The position numbers were made by a program, and so were the translations under genes. The notes below the pieces were generated by a model, which made no database searches, was not told where the DNA came from, and saw only the letters and a program-made list of their open reading frames with translations. Below, piece by piece: positions 55,701-63,968 of a DNA stretch of 64,000 nucleotides (position 1 is the first letter of the stretch; each line of letters begins with the position of its first letter). Origin of the DNA: Saprospiraceae bacterium (GTDB lineage Bacteria; Bacteroidota; Bacteroidia; Chitinophagales; Saprospiraceae); NCBI GenBank assembly GCA_013001595.1, contig JABDMH010000149.1:1-64000 (forward strand), given 5' to 3'.

Positions 55701-56933
55701 AATCTACCAGATTCAATCATTGATTGTATGCCCAATATGATTGAGTTGCATCCAGGAGGGAATCCAGGTTTTACGTATCTGTGGGCACCAGCTGATCTCC
55801 TGGATGATCCCACCAGCGCAAATCCTACAGCCAACGTAACAGAAACTACTACTTTCACCGTCACGATTACTGATCCAAATGATCCAATTTGTACAATCAC
55901 CACTGAGGTGAAGGTGATCATAGCAGACTACATTCCACTCATTACCTCCGATCCAGTTGACATGGCTTGCATCGGTGATACGGTCACTTTGTCTGCCAAG
56001 GGCGAACTTGTTGACTCATTGACGTGGTGCGACCCTCAAGGTAATGTGATCAGTGATCAGGCCACTTTTAGCTTCCCCATTGAAATTAGTGGCACGTATA
56101 CGGTGAAAGGGATGAAAGGAGAATGCCTGTTTGTGGACAGTGTATTTATGGGTACGAGAATGCTAAACTTCATGTTGGATCCTGAAATGGCCAGTTGTCC
56201 TGGAGATCCTGTTGAGATTACTCTGACAACTAATAGTGATGTACCGATCGATAGCATCATGTGGGCACCAGCAGATGATATTGCGATTGGTGCGACAAGC
56301 GATGTCGTGGTCGTGAGGCCTGAAATGGATGCAACCTATACCGCAACTGTGATATTTGCTGATGGTTGCGTCATTACAGATTCTGTGATGGTCAGGGTAA
56401 GTGACATAGATAATAGATTTGACGCCATTGCTGTTCCTGATTCGATCTTCTTTGGCGAATCATCAACTTTGATCGCCACTTTGGAGGAAGGAGCAACCTA
56501 TTCCTGGTCTCCAATAGATGACATTGTTAGTCCGAACGCTAACGAGACGCAAGTCAATCCACCGGAGACCGCTACCTACACAGTAGACATTATGGATGCC
56601 AGCGGATGTATGACTAGCAAGACGGTGACAGTGACGGTAATCGATGTAAATTGCGAACCACCCAACATTTTCTTGCCTAATGCATTTAGCCCTAATGGTG
56701 ATGGTGAAAACGATCGTCTTATGCTCAGGGGGCTCTATGTAGAAAGTATGGAACTGTTTATCTACAACCGTTGGGGTGAATTGGTTTTTGAGACCAGGAA
56801 TCAAAATACAGCGTGGGATGGAACCCATAAGGGCAAGGAACTACCCCCTGATGTATACGGGTACTATTTAATGGTCCAATGCATCGGTGGAGATCAGCAC
56901 ATCGAAAAGGGTAATGTCTCTCTGCTGAGGTAA
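52797..56933 (+). CDS. giant PKD surface protein with a type B (CHU_C) T9SS domain
   Basis: 1378 residues with a signal peptide ending SFATH. The N-terminal 300 residues form a beta-rich domain common in such proteins (GGDLTYRCLGNDRYEITLMFYRDC). PKD domains occur near 480-560 (FSVSKECGSTTVSFTNIS ... WNFGD) and again near 805-885 (FDISKECNSLTLMFIN ... WTFGD), each followed by modules with YxW-P...LDDPT...NP...ENTTYTVTVTDP. The end (about 1290-1378: NIFLPNAFSPNGDGENDRL, YNRWGELVFET, AWDGTHKGKELPPDVYGYYL) is the gliding-motility-associated CHU_C domain. It should be secreted and anchored as an adhesin by the two upstream proteins. Confidence 0.93.
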   Translation: MTKLLQRTDRYRKNLLHILSLVLIGMALLMPTESFATHIVGGDLTYRCLGNDRYEITLMFYRDCLNGAEGADFDDPASIAIFNADNNLQVQLGQLGQVLIPFNADDTISLSSDCFVEGGDGVCVHRTIYKAEVDLPFIPGGYQLVYQRCCRNFSVSNIIDPLESGASFVAEISELALSECNSSPVYRDWPPIFVCLNEQLNFDHSATDEDGDSLVYSLCAPLQGGSFANPIPQPARKPPYDEVVWNAPYNLENLLGGNDPLRIDQQGILTGTPQVIGQFLVGVCVEEYRDGNLIGFTKRDFQYNTLDCDNLVLTRFKVDTSFVCADVFNVQVTDNSTGLPEGAPIKYTVTSDKGLNLVFNEANPSFQINGRQTVTITQMVVVDSSCTTNKSQSFFFDVEDTGIGFNDTITVCAGSSIALNPNFSSVYEYTWSPTTYLTFADGPNPIAEPEESITYNVRVYDPINDCFVEESIHINVIPNPDVTVDFSVSKECGSTTVSFTNISVGADTFIWNFGDPMNPDFRSSETNPTYTYPAPGTYDAVLTVPGDECNSIRTKRLPVAGDDFVDFERDIESCGPSLIDLNTGLNPLYIYEWEANPLIPDVTAAVPEVYLREDATFNVTVTDPLNLECQIMGIMNVTIGDQLVVDLGDSIFTCEGGPIELNPEGDPNLIYMWTPNDNLDDPTSFNPTADITETIRYVAKITDPNDASCMVRIPLKVIIGLDDGGFDDGDSLTICDSSSFFINSGANPDLVYMWSPTTGLDDPTHPNPIASPTENTTYTVTVSDSAGVCTITKSIFIEVVQSDVLLNFDISKECNSLTLMFINQSQNASTYFWTFGDPRFPDSVSMEVNPIHTYPSGGDYEVEVRSSDDPNCTAIRARRVTITGEDFMDFSDTIVTCDPNRIPLNPNRNPNYIYAWAPDPAITDTTAANPIISLFEDRTFRVTVTDPLNDTCTIEGEVLVFPNDTLIQNLPDSIIDCMPNMIELHPGGNPGFTYLWAPADLLDDPTSANPTANVTETTTFTVTITDPNDPICTITTEVKVIIADYIPLITSDPVDMACIGDTVTLSAKGELVDSLTWCDPQGNVISDQATFSFPIEISGTYTVKGMKGECLFVDSVFMGTRMLNFMLDPEMASCPGDPVEITLTTNSDVPIDSIMWAPADDIAIGATSDVVVVRPEMDATYTATVIFADGCVITDSVMVRVSDIDNRFDAIAVPDSIFFGESSTLIATLEEGATYSWSPIDDIVSPNANETQVNPPETATYTVDIMDASGCMTSKTVTVTVIDVNCEPPNIFLPNAFSPNGDGENDRLMLRGLYVESMELFIYNRWGELVFETRNQNTAWDGTHKGKELPPDVYGYYLMVQCIGGDQHIEKGNVSLLR

Positions 56934-56971
56934 ATCCATCTGTACATAATTACAGAGATAGCTATGCAAGC

Positions 56972-57613
56972 CTAGAGGGAAGCGATGACCTCAGGGAGTT
57001 CCGCCATGTCGTCAAAGGTGATGGTTCCTTCCATATTAGGCATATACTTCTGATGGCTGGGCTGAAAGGCCAATACCGTCATGCCTGCATTAAGGCCAGC
57101 CTTGATACCAGCTTCGCTATCTTCTACAACAACACAATCCTCGGGAGCCATTTGATGAGCGTTGGCGGCATGTAGAAAGAGGTCTGGCAGAGGTTTCCAT
57201 TTTTTTAAGTCATAAGCGCTGTAAATTCGATCATCAAAGTAGCGATCAAGCTTGGCGGTGATCAAATTGCGTCTGATGATATCCATCGGTCCATTAGATG
57301 CAACACACTTCAATGAATTCAATTCAGAAAGTGCCTTTTTTACACCTGAAATCGGCTGAAGCTTTTCAGCAAAAGCAATTCTTTGCTGCTGTCGGTAGCG
57401 TCCGATAAAGCCATCTGGCAGCGTAACATCAAAAGACTCTTCCACATATTTCATGCACAATGCCAGTGACGTCCCAGGAAAATGCTCCCAGGCTTCCTCG
57501 TTCGTCAATGGTATCCCCAGATTTTGCACATGGGATACAAAGACCTCATTGGCAATTCCCTCACTGTCTACCAGGGTGCCGTCACAATCGAATATGAGTA
57601 GTCTTTCGTTCAT
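56972..57613 (-). CDS. HAD-IA phosphatase (sugar phosphate / phosphogluconate type)
   Basis: 213 residues, cytoplasmic. Motif I is D9-C-D11-G-T (LLIFDCDGTLVDSEG), motif II is VASNGP, motif III is the Lys in KKWKPLPD and motif IV is VVVEDSEAGIKAG. A helical cap lies between motif I and II, as in beta-phosphoglucomutase and YieH-type phosphogluconate phosphatases. A phosphatase of a small sugar phosphate is the safest call. The YbbR gene ends 5 bp upstream of its start, so it is at the end of the same transcript. Confidence 0.82.
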   Translation of the reverse strand: MNERLLIFDCDGTLVDSEGIANEVFVSHVQNLGIPLTNEEAWEHFPGTSLALCMKYVEESFDVTLPDGFIGRYRQQQRIAFAEKLQPISGVKKALSELNSLKCVASNGPMDIIRRNLITAKLDRYFDDRIYSAYDLKKWKPLPDLFLHAANAHQMAPEDCVVVEDSEAGIKAGLNAGMTVLAFQPSHQKYMPNMEGTITFDDMAELPEVIASL

Positions 57614-57618
57614 CGGAT

Positions 57619-58560
57619 TTAGGGATTGATCGTAAAGAATTCTACTTCCTTGGGCGTGAATGAGATGGATTGGGCAAAAGGTGGATATTTCTCGACTTTT
57701 ACCAGAAGCGTTTTGGCCCCGACACGGCTTGAAGGAAAGGCAACAAGTGTGAATGCATCTTTGGTGATTTCGTCAAACTTGCTCAGTCCAACCACACATT
57801 TGACCAGGGCTTGATCTGGAAATATCTGCACTTTCCCAACTAGCGAATCAGCGAGCTGAATGGAAACTGGCAGTTCCTTTTCAGTAATTTGTTCTACGGG
57901 AATATGAACATCCACCACTGATCTTTCCAAAGTGACTCCATTAGGTGGCACTTGTAGGTTGATGGAACGCCGGAGATCTTTCGTTAGTGCTATTTCTTCA
58001 ATGGGTACAGTAGATACGTAACTTATGGTGTCGATGGCTTCAGTTGCTCCAAAAATCGATATGGTGTCGGGGCTGAATTGGATATCACTCCTTAGCTGAT
58101 ATTGGTTTGCTAGAGAAAGATCCCCACCCATATGAACTGGAACCCGTTTTTTGGCTTTGCTCGCAAGCTGGTAAGAAATCACTTCGGGATTTACCATGGT
58201 GACATTCAATTCGTCGTGGCTGAACTTACGCAGGTTATTTGCGAGTAGTAAACGCGTATTTAGTTGACCATTTTGAGTAGTCCTAGCATCGATGTAAACG
58301 CTGTCATCGGCAGAAGAGATCGCCATTTTTAAAAATGCCCAACCTTTTGCCCTAACTTCTGAATGAAGGATCGTTGGTGGAGATGAAGTGAATGTTTTAT
58401 CACCATCCAATATATACCTGATGGGGTAGCTTTGCTCATATATATAATCTTTGCCCATCTTGGTCAAAAACCAGGCAACGAAAGCTATGGTGAAGCAAAT
58501 ATAGAGACTAGATCGATCTTGCTTAAAAAGAGATCTAATCCTGTTCCAGACATCATCCAT
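57619..58560 (-). CDS. YbbR/CdaR-like membrane protein
   Basis: 313 residues. One membrane helix (about 17-38, SSLYICFTIAFVAWFLTKMG) anchors the protein, and YbbR-type beta-domains follow (about 45-310, KRVPVHMGGDLSLANQYQLRSDIQFSPDTISIFG). In Firmicutes such proteins (CdaR) control the cyclic-di-AMP synthase; the Bacteroidota member is usually next to YajC, as here. The start overlaps the end of yajC by 8 bp. The role in this organism is inferred. Confidence 0.8.
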   Translation of the reverse strand: MDDVWNRIRSLFKQDRSSLYICFTIAFVAWFLTKMGKDYIYEQSYPIRYILDGDKTFTSSPPTILHSEVRAKGWAFLKMAISSADDSVYIDARTTQNGQLNTRLLLANNLRKFSHDELNVTMVNPEVISYQLASKAKKRVPVHMGGDLSLANQYQLRSDIQFSPDTISIFGATEAIDTISYVSTVPIEEIALTKDLRRSINLQVPPNGVTLERSVVDVHIPVEQITEKELPVSIQLADSLVGKVQIFPDQALVKCVVGLSKFDEITKDAFTLVAFPSSRVGAKTLLVKVEKYPPFAQSISFTPKEVEFFTINP

Positions 58561-58852
58561 TCGACTTAATGGATTCAGTCATTTCTTTTGAAATGGCACT
58601 CTTCAGCACCCTAATGAAGGTCTTCTGATCAATCTGCAAAGTAACAATTTGATCTTCGATCTTATTGATTTTGCCAATGAGTCCACTTCCAGTAGAAACC
58701 TCATCACCTTTATTGAGATTTTCCAAGAAGGAAGTCTGTGCTTTTTGTTTCTTCTGCTGGGGCCGCATAAAAAAGAAATAAAAAACAAATATGATAGCGA
58801 TCAATGGCAGAAACTGCATAATGGGGTTGGGTTGCGCCTGCAGAAATATCAT
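58553..58852 (-). CDS. yajC: preprotein translocase subunit YajC
   Basis: 99 residues: one membrane helix (about 12-29, FLPLIAIIFVFYFFFMRPQQKKQK) and a small soluble domain (SFLENLNKGDEVSTGSGLIGKINKIEDQIVTLQID). The RPQQKKQK end of the helix and the VxTxGGxxGxI-like strand are family marks. It binds SecDF at the inner membrane and supports Sec export. Length and order are normal. Confidence 0.92.
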   Translation of the reverse strand: MIFLQAQPNPIMQFLPLIAIIFVFYFFFMRPQQKKQKAQTSFLENLNKGDEVSTGSGLIGKINKIEDQIVTLQIDQKTFIRVLKSAISKEMTESIKSNG

Positions 58853-58895
58853 TTGCTGTCTCGTTATGTTAGCCCAAAAATAGCATTCTCTAGCT

Positions 58896-59366
58896 TTATT
58901 TGTCTACAGGTTGGATGAAGCCCGAAATCCGAATGGACGAAATGGGTGGTTTGGCATTGGATCTGATCTGAACCGTTTTAATGAATGGACCTGACCTGCC
59001 GCTTGCATCAAAAGTTACCGTTATCTCGCCCCCCTCTCCTGGCTCGATCACCTCTTCGGACCAGCTAGGTACGGTACAACCACAAGTGGACTTTACCGAT
59101 GCTATCAGCAAGGGTCTGGTACCCGAATTACTAAATGAAAAATTATGTGAAGCAATTTCATCAGGAACCAAGGTGTCAAAATCAAAGCGCTCCTCTTCAA
59201 ACTTAATGATGGCACCTGCCGAGGAATCGTCACTATCTTGCTCAATCAAGGTCGAGACAGGTACACCATCTATCGTCAACGTGGATTTTTTATCTGAAGC
59301 ACGACTACAACTGGTCATGGCCACTGATAACCCGAGGAAAAACATCACCTTGAACGATTGAACCAT
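58896..59366 (-). CDS. DUF1573 lipoprotein
   Basis: I start at ATG 59366 because TAATTTTG (minus strand, 59397-59404) fits a -7 promoter box just upstream; ATG 59390 is an alternative, and the longest frame from 59546 is not signal-like. A signal peptide ends in AMTSC (lipid attachment likely). DUF1573 occupies about 45-150: FDFDTLVPDEIASHNFSFSNSGTRPLLIASVKSTCGCTVPSW and GEITVTFDASGRSGPFIKTVQIRSNA, with the CGC pair. The fold is an immunoglobulin-like domain of unknown role in the cell envelope. It is upstream of yajC and divergent from the shikimate kinase gene. Confidence 0.78.
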   Translation of the reverse strand: MVQSFKVMFFLGLSVAMTSCSRASDKKSTLTIDGVPVSTLIEQDSDDSSAGAIIKFEEERFDFDTLVPDEIASHNFSFSNSGTRPLLIASVKSTCGCTVPSWSEEVIEPGEGGEITVTFDASGRSGPFIKTVQIRSNAKPPISSIRISGFIQPVDK

Positions 59367-59561
59367 AAAATGAGTTGGCAGCCATCTCATCAAATGCAAA
59401 ATTATACTTGAAGAACTCCTGAAGTGTTGTTTGGTGGGAGTCGGAACCGGGAGCGTCCACTTAGGGTTTAATGTGACATGACCCCATGATTTCTTTTTGA
59501 CAGGTGCATATAGCGCCTTATCCATTTTAGTTACTTTGTCTGCCATAGTAAAATTAGATCG

Positions 59562-60101
59562 ATGCGCATTTTCTTAATCGGATTTATGGGAGTTGGTAAG
59601 AGTACACTGGGGCAGGTGCTTGCTGAACGACTGCATAGGCCTTTCATAGACCTTGATGAATGGATCGAAGATAAAATGGAAATGCCGATTTCCGAAATTT
59701 TCTCCAATTATGGTGAGCTTTTCTTCCGCAAGTTAGAACATGAAAACTTGCAAGAGGTTATAGAACGCTACGACCGATTTGTGATGGGGACGGGGGGAGG
59801 CCTCCCATGTTTCGGAAACAACATCTCCAAGATGAACAAGTCAGGCATATGCATTTATCTGAAGGCCTCAGCTGATGAAATAAGTGCACGACTGGCTCAT
59901 TCATCTGGTAAACGCCCCATTCTTGATGCCATGGGCAAAGATCAAAGGAAACAGCATATTGCTGGGCTCCTAAATGAGCGGGAGGCCAAATACAACGAGG
60001 CACAACTGGTCGTCCCCCTGGCACTCGATCGCGAAAAGGAAGAGAATGTATCGCTTCTCCAAGAGTACTTGCAGCAATATTTGGAAGGTGATTTAGCGTA
60101 G
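59562..60101 (+). CDS. aroK: shikimate kinase
   Basis: 179 residues. The Walker A loop is G7-F-M-G-V-G-K13-S-T15; D-L-D (about 31-33) binds magnesium, FFRKLE supplies the shikimate-binding Arg, GTGGGLP is the substrate loop and KRPIL the lid Arg. It phosphorylates shikimate in the pathway to chorismate and aromatic amino acids. Length is normal. It is a single-gene unit between two minus-strand blocks. Confidence 0.95.
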   Translation: MRIFLIGFMGVGKSTLGQVLAERLHRPFIDLDEWIEDKMEMPISEIFSNYGELFFRKLEHENLQEVIERYDRFVMGTGGGLPCFGNNISKMNKSGICIYLKASADEISARLAHSSGKRPILDAMGKDQRKQHIAGLLNEREAKYNEAQLVVPLALDREKEENVSLLQEYLQQYLEGDLA

Positions 60102-60143
60102 ATCCTTGCCAAAATATCGAAACGGGATTCAAGTCTTCTGAAG

Positions 60144-61676
60144 TCAGTCTAGCAGCGCACGAATGGCAGCAGCTGGCTGAATAACTTTGCCGGTGGATTT
60201 CGTGTTTTTCGAATCGATCCCAGTGGCCTCAAGAATAGCATGTATGGTAGAGACATCCAAGTCAGGGTCAATACTTTTCATTAACGCTACCAATCCGGCA
60301 ACATAGGGTGTCGCCATAGAAGTGCCGCTGAGGGCTTTGTATGAATTGCGAGGGAAGGTCGAATATATGTTTTCACCTGGTGCAGCAATGCCATACTCCA
60401 CATCCTTAACTGTGTTGGAGAACGCTGACTTTCCGAGGTTAGAATTAATAGAGCTTACTGTGATGACACCAGGTGTATTAGCTGGTGAAAACCTGGTTGC
60501 AGGTTGATTAGCATTGCCTGCTGCCACGACGACAATGGCTCCTTTTTCCCGACAATACTTCACTGCTTCTGTGTAGGTGCGCTCACGCTCATCATTCGTT
60601 GCACCCCCCAATGACATAGAGATGACATCCGCACCATTATCGGCAGCCTTAATCATGCCCTTAATAATATCTGCTTGACTCCCAAATCCAAAGTCACTGA
60701 GCACCTTAATGCCGGTTACCTCTAAAAAACTACTGTTGGGGGCAAAGGATGCAATGCCGATTCCATTATTACTTACTGCTGCTGCGACGCCCGCACAATG
60801 GGTACCATGACCACGTACATCTCGATCAGATTTTTCATCAATCGAGAGATAGTTGTCCTTTAGGTCCTCGTGGTTGCCATCGATGCCTGTATCTAGAATG
60901 GCGATCAACACTTTTTTTTGTGGTAGGATAGGTGGCGACCTAAGATTGGCGTATAGTTGGGGTACCCGACATGTATTAAATGCCCATAGTTTATCAAGGT
61001 ATGGGTCATTCGTCAAGGAGATGCCAGCACCTGACGGCTCACTACCTATGATCGGACTTACCTGAACCATTTCATTCTCTTCCCACCACTCCACTAAGGC
61101 AGAGTTTTCCAGTACACGTTTTACGTCTTGCAGCTGCGACAAGTGTTGATCCGGTATATTAATCAATACTAAATCATCAAGGAGCGTGTGCTCTTTGTCG
61201 AACGGGGCAAAAGGTCGGGAAACGGTGACCGCATATTCGCTCAGTAAGCGTTCTAGATGACCAACTATTTCACCTCTACCGAAAGCAATCAATTCACCAT
61301 CGGGATCAAGTGAGCTACCTTGCTCTTTGTTTAGGGTCGTATTTAGTACTTCCAGATAAGTACTGAAAAGAAAGAAGCACATACCTACTGCTAGTCCCAC
61401 TCTCAGTATTGGATTGGATTTGGTCCAAGAAAAAAGTGCCCCGGCGATGCCGATTACGAGGAGATCTCTTGCTCCTATCAGTAGCTTATCTACTACTTCG
61501 ATCTCTGAGATAGCTAGAATAACCGCCCATGAAATCAGGCCAACAATGAGACTGGACGATCCGACAAAAGATGCCCCGCGGTTGTTAGGTGCAAGTGACC
61601 AAAGAGATAGACCTAACAAAGCCAGTATGAAGGAAAAGCTATAATACATACTCAGTTCGGAAAGCATAACGGTCAT
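60144..61676 (-). CDS. membrane-anchored S8 (subtilisin) serine protease
   Basis: 510 residues. Instead of a signal and propeptide the first 110 residues hold about four membrane helices (13-30, 38-57, 68-84, 92-110). A linker of about 130 residues with an inhibitor-I9-like tendency follows. The catalytic triad is D262 (AILDTGIDG), H290 (RGHGTHCAG) and S453 (SGTSMATP), with N388 (AAGN) in the oxyanion hole, all intact. It is a protease held at the inner membrane, with the active domain on one side only; the side cannot be told. Convergent with aroK (42-bp gap). Confidence 0.88.
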   Translation of the reverse strand: MTVMLSELSMYYSFSFILALLGLSLWSLAPNNRGASFVGSSSLIVGLISWAVILAISEIEVVDKLLIGARDLLVIGIAGALFSWTKSNPILRVGLAVGMCFFLFSTYLEVLNTTLNKEQGSSLDPDGELIAFGRGEIVGHLERLLSEYAVTVSRPFAPFDKEHTLLDDLVLINIPDQHLSQLQDVKRVLENSALVEWWEENEMVQVSPIIGSEPSGAGISLTNDPYLDKLWAFNTCRVPQLYANLRSPPILPQKKVLIAILDTGIDGNHEDLKDNYLSIDEKSDRDVRGHGTHCAGVAAAVSNNGIGIASFAPNSSFLEVTGIKVLSDFGFGSQADIIKGMIKAADNGADVISMSLGGATNDERERTYTEAVKYCREKGAIVVVAAGNANQPATRFSPANTPGVITVSSINSNLGKSAFSNTVKDVEYGIAAPGENIYSTFPRNSYKALSGTSMATPYVAGLVALMKSIDPDLDVSTIHAILEATGIDSKNTKSTGKVIQPAAAIRALLD

Positions 61677-61821
61677 CTCGAAGATACTTCTGACTTAAGA
61701 ACGAAAAAACATTAGCAAAAATTCATTTATGCCATTTCTAAGACATAAACTGATGATCAAAAGGTAAACAAATCCAAACAACTGACTGTTCTCTATCATC
61801 TTAGTATAGGATCAGGGTCAG

Positions 61822-61863
61822 CCATCACCGTTGTAATTTGTGATGGATTAATTCTTAAATTTG
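61822..61863 (+). promoter_or_regulatory. promoter of trxB with an overlapping dyad
   Basis: -7 box TAAATTTG (61856-61863) fits TAnnTTTG, and a TTG (61831-61833) 22 bp upstream fits a -33. CCATCAC (61822-61828) and GTGATGG (61840-61846) form a perfect dyad around the -33, a good place for a repressor or redox regulator. The start codon is at 61882. Confidence 0.55.
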
Positions 61864-61881
61864 CGGCTTAAATAACTGTGC

Positions 61882-62823
61882 ATGTCTACAGCTAATAAAG
61901 TATTGTGTTTGATCATAGGTTCTGGCCCAGCGGGTTATACCGCAGCAGTATATGCTGCCAGGGCGGGTCTAAAACCTTTGCTATTCACTGGACAAGAGCC
62001 TGGAGGTCAGTTGATGATAACGACGGATGTGGAAAACTATCCCGGTTATCCAGACGGTGTGATGGGACCACAGATGATGGAAGATTTTCGCAAACAGGCG
62101 GAACGTTTTGGTACAGACATCCGTATGGAACTAATAACCAAAGTGGATTTTACCGGAGCAGTACACAAAGTCTGGACTGAGGCGGGAGAGGAAATGCATG
62201 CTCATACAGTAGTTATCTCCACTGGTGCAAGCGCCAAGTGGTTGGGTTTGGAATCTGAAAAGCGACTCGCCAACCATGGAGTTTCTGCTTGTGCAGTCTG
62301 CGATGGTTTCTTCTTTAGAGGCCAAGAGGTTGCAGTAGTGGGAGGGGGCGATACTGCTGCAGAAGAGGCAACTTATCTGGCTAAGCTGTGTCCCAAAGTG
62401 CATCTCCTTGTGCGTCGCGATGAGATGCGAGCTTCGAAAATCATGCAAGATCGAGTCTTAAAAGCAGAGAATATTGAAATTCACTGGAATACTGAGACGA
62501 AGGAAGTCTTGGGAGATCAGGAAGTGGAGGGTGTTCAGGTATACAATAACAAAACAGGGGAAGAATCAACAATCGCGGTGAAGGGGTTCTTTGTCGCTAT
62601 TGGCCACAAACCGAATACGGATATTTTTAAAGGTTGGTTGGACATGGATGATGCCGGTTATCTAAAAACTGTGCCGGGTACAGCAAAAACGAAGGTCTCC
62701 GGTGTTTTTGCCAGTGGCGATGCACAGGATAAAGTCTATCGACAGGCAGTCACTGCAGCAGGCACAGGATGTATGGCTGCACTTGATGCTGAAAGATATT
62801 TGACCGAACAGGATATTATTTAG
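61882..62823 (+). CDS. trxB: thioredoxin reductase
   Basis: 313 residues. FAD-binding GSGPAGYTAAVYAARAG (13-29), the redox pair C137-A-V-C140 (SACAVCDG), NADPH-binding VGGGDTAAEEA and the final ASGDAQDKVYRQAVTAAGTGCMAA are in order. It passes electrons from NADPH through FAD to thioredoxin in the cytoplasm. It could supply the CPVC protein at 46462, but they are not linked on the chromosome. The aldolase gene follows 49 bp on and may be co-transcribed. Confidence 0.95.
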   Translation: MSTANKVLCLIIGSGPAGYTAAVYAARAGLKPLLFTGQEPGGQLMITTDVENYPGYPDGVMGPQMMEDFRKQAERFGTDIRMELITKVDFTGAVHKVWTEAGEEMHAHTVVISTGASAKWLGLESEKRLANHGVSACAVCDGFFFRGQEVAVVGGGDTAAEEATYLAKLCPKVHLLVRRDEMRASKIMQDRVLKAENIEIHWNTETKEVLGDQEVEGVQVYNNKTGEESTIAVKGFFVAIGHKPNTDIFKGWLDMDDAGYLKTVPGTAKTKVSGVFASGDAQDKVYRQAVTAAGTGCMAALDAERYLTEQDII

Positions 62824-62872
62824 CAGCCCCATATTCACCCAGATTATTTCATACAGAAAACAAAATTTAGAC

Positions 62873-63946
62873 ATGAGTGATTCAAAATTTAGACCAGGCG
62901 TTCTTCACGGCGATGAAGTGACCGAATTATTGAAATATGCAAACGAACACGATTTTGCTTTGCCAGCTGTAAACGTGGTAGGTACCAACTCCGTTAATGC
63001 GGTGCTTGAGACCGCTCGAGATGTAAACTCTCCAGTAATGATCCAGTTTTCGAGTGGCGGTGCCTCTTTCTTTGCCGGCAAAGGTCTTTCAAATGAAGGC
63101 CAAAAGTCAGCCATTTTAGGTGGTATATCAGGTGCCATGCATGTACATACCATGGCAGCAGCTTATGGAGTGCCGGTCATATTGCATACTGATCACTGTG
63201 CTAAGAAACTGCTACCATGGATAGATGGCCTCTTGGAGGCTGGAGAGAAGTTCTACGAGTCAAGAGGGTATCCATTGTACAGTAGCCACATGTTGGACTT
63301 GTCTGAAGAACCGATTGAGGAAAATATTGATATATCCAGCAGGTACTTGGAAAGAATGGCTAAGATTGGTATGACCCTGGAGATTGAATTGGGTGTGACC
63401 GGCGGAGAGGAAGATGGCGTAGACAACACAGACATCGATAGCTCACGTCTATACACACAACCTGAAGAGGTAGCGTATGCATATGAAGAACTCAGCAAGA
63501 TAAGTGAGAAATTTACCATCGCAGCTGCTTTCGGAAATGTGCACGGTGTGTACAAACCAGGTAACGTCGAACTTCGACCAATCATCCTTAAGAATTCTCA
63601 GGAGCACGTACAGCAAAAATTTAATACCGGCCCTAATCCAATTAATTTCGTGTTTCATGGTGGCTCTGGATCGTCACAAGAAGAAATTAGAGAAGCCATT
63701 GGATACGGAGCTATCAAAATGAACATTGATACAGACATGCAATGGGCTTTTTGGGAAGGCGTGAAAGATTATTACGAGGAAAAACGTGATTATTTACAGG
63801 GACAAATTGGAAATCCCGAGGGTGACGATAAACCCAACAAGAAGACCTACGACCCGAGGCAGTGGTTGCGTGCTGGAGAAGCGACCTTTGTTGCCAGATT
63901 GAAACAGGCTTTTGAGGACCTTAACTGCATGAATCGACTAGCATAG
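62873..63946 (+). CDS. fbaA: class II fructose-bisphosphate aldolase
   Basis: 357 residues, class IIA. FALPAVNVVGTNSVNAVLE is the N-terminal signature, HTDHCAKK holds the catalytic D107 and zinc ligand H108, FGNVHGVYKPGNV and VFHGGSGSSQEEI supply further zinc and substrate residues, and NIDTDMQWAFW near the C-terminus binds phosphate. It splits fructose 1,6-bisphosphate in glycolysis and works in reverse for gluconeogenesis. It is complete in the window and followed by a strong terminator. Confidence 0.95.
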   Translation: MSDSKFRPGVLHGDEVTELLKYANEHDFALPAVNVVGTNSVNAVLETARDVNSPVMIQFSSGGASFFAGKGLSNEGQKSAILGGISGAMHVHTMAAAYGVPVILHTDHCAKKLLPWIDGLLEAGEKFYESRGYPLYSSHMLDLSEEPIEENIDISSRYLERMAKIGMTLEIELGVTGGEEDGVDNTDIDSSRLYTQPEEVAYAYEELSKISEKFTIAAAFGNVHGVYKPGNVELRPIILKNSQEHVQQKFNTGPNPINFVFHGGSGSSQEEIREAIGYGAIKMNIDTDMQWAFWEGVKDYYEEKRDYLQGQIGNPEGDDKPNKKTYDPRQWLRAGEATFVARLKQAFEDLNCMNRLA

Positions 63947-63968
63947 ATAAATAGCTAATACTTGCTAT

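Noticed and set aside
56945-56962. CTGTA/TACAG mini-hairpin between the giant surface protein and the HAD gene as a terminator
   Set aside because: Only five pairs and no T-run on either strand.
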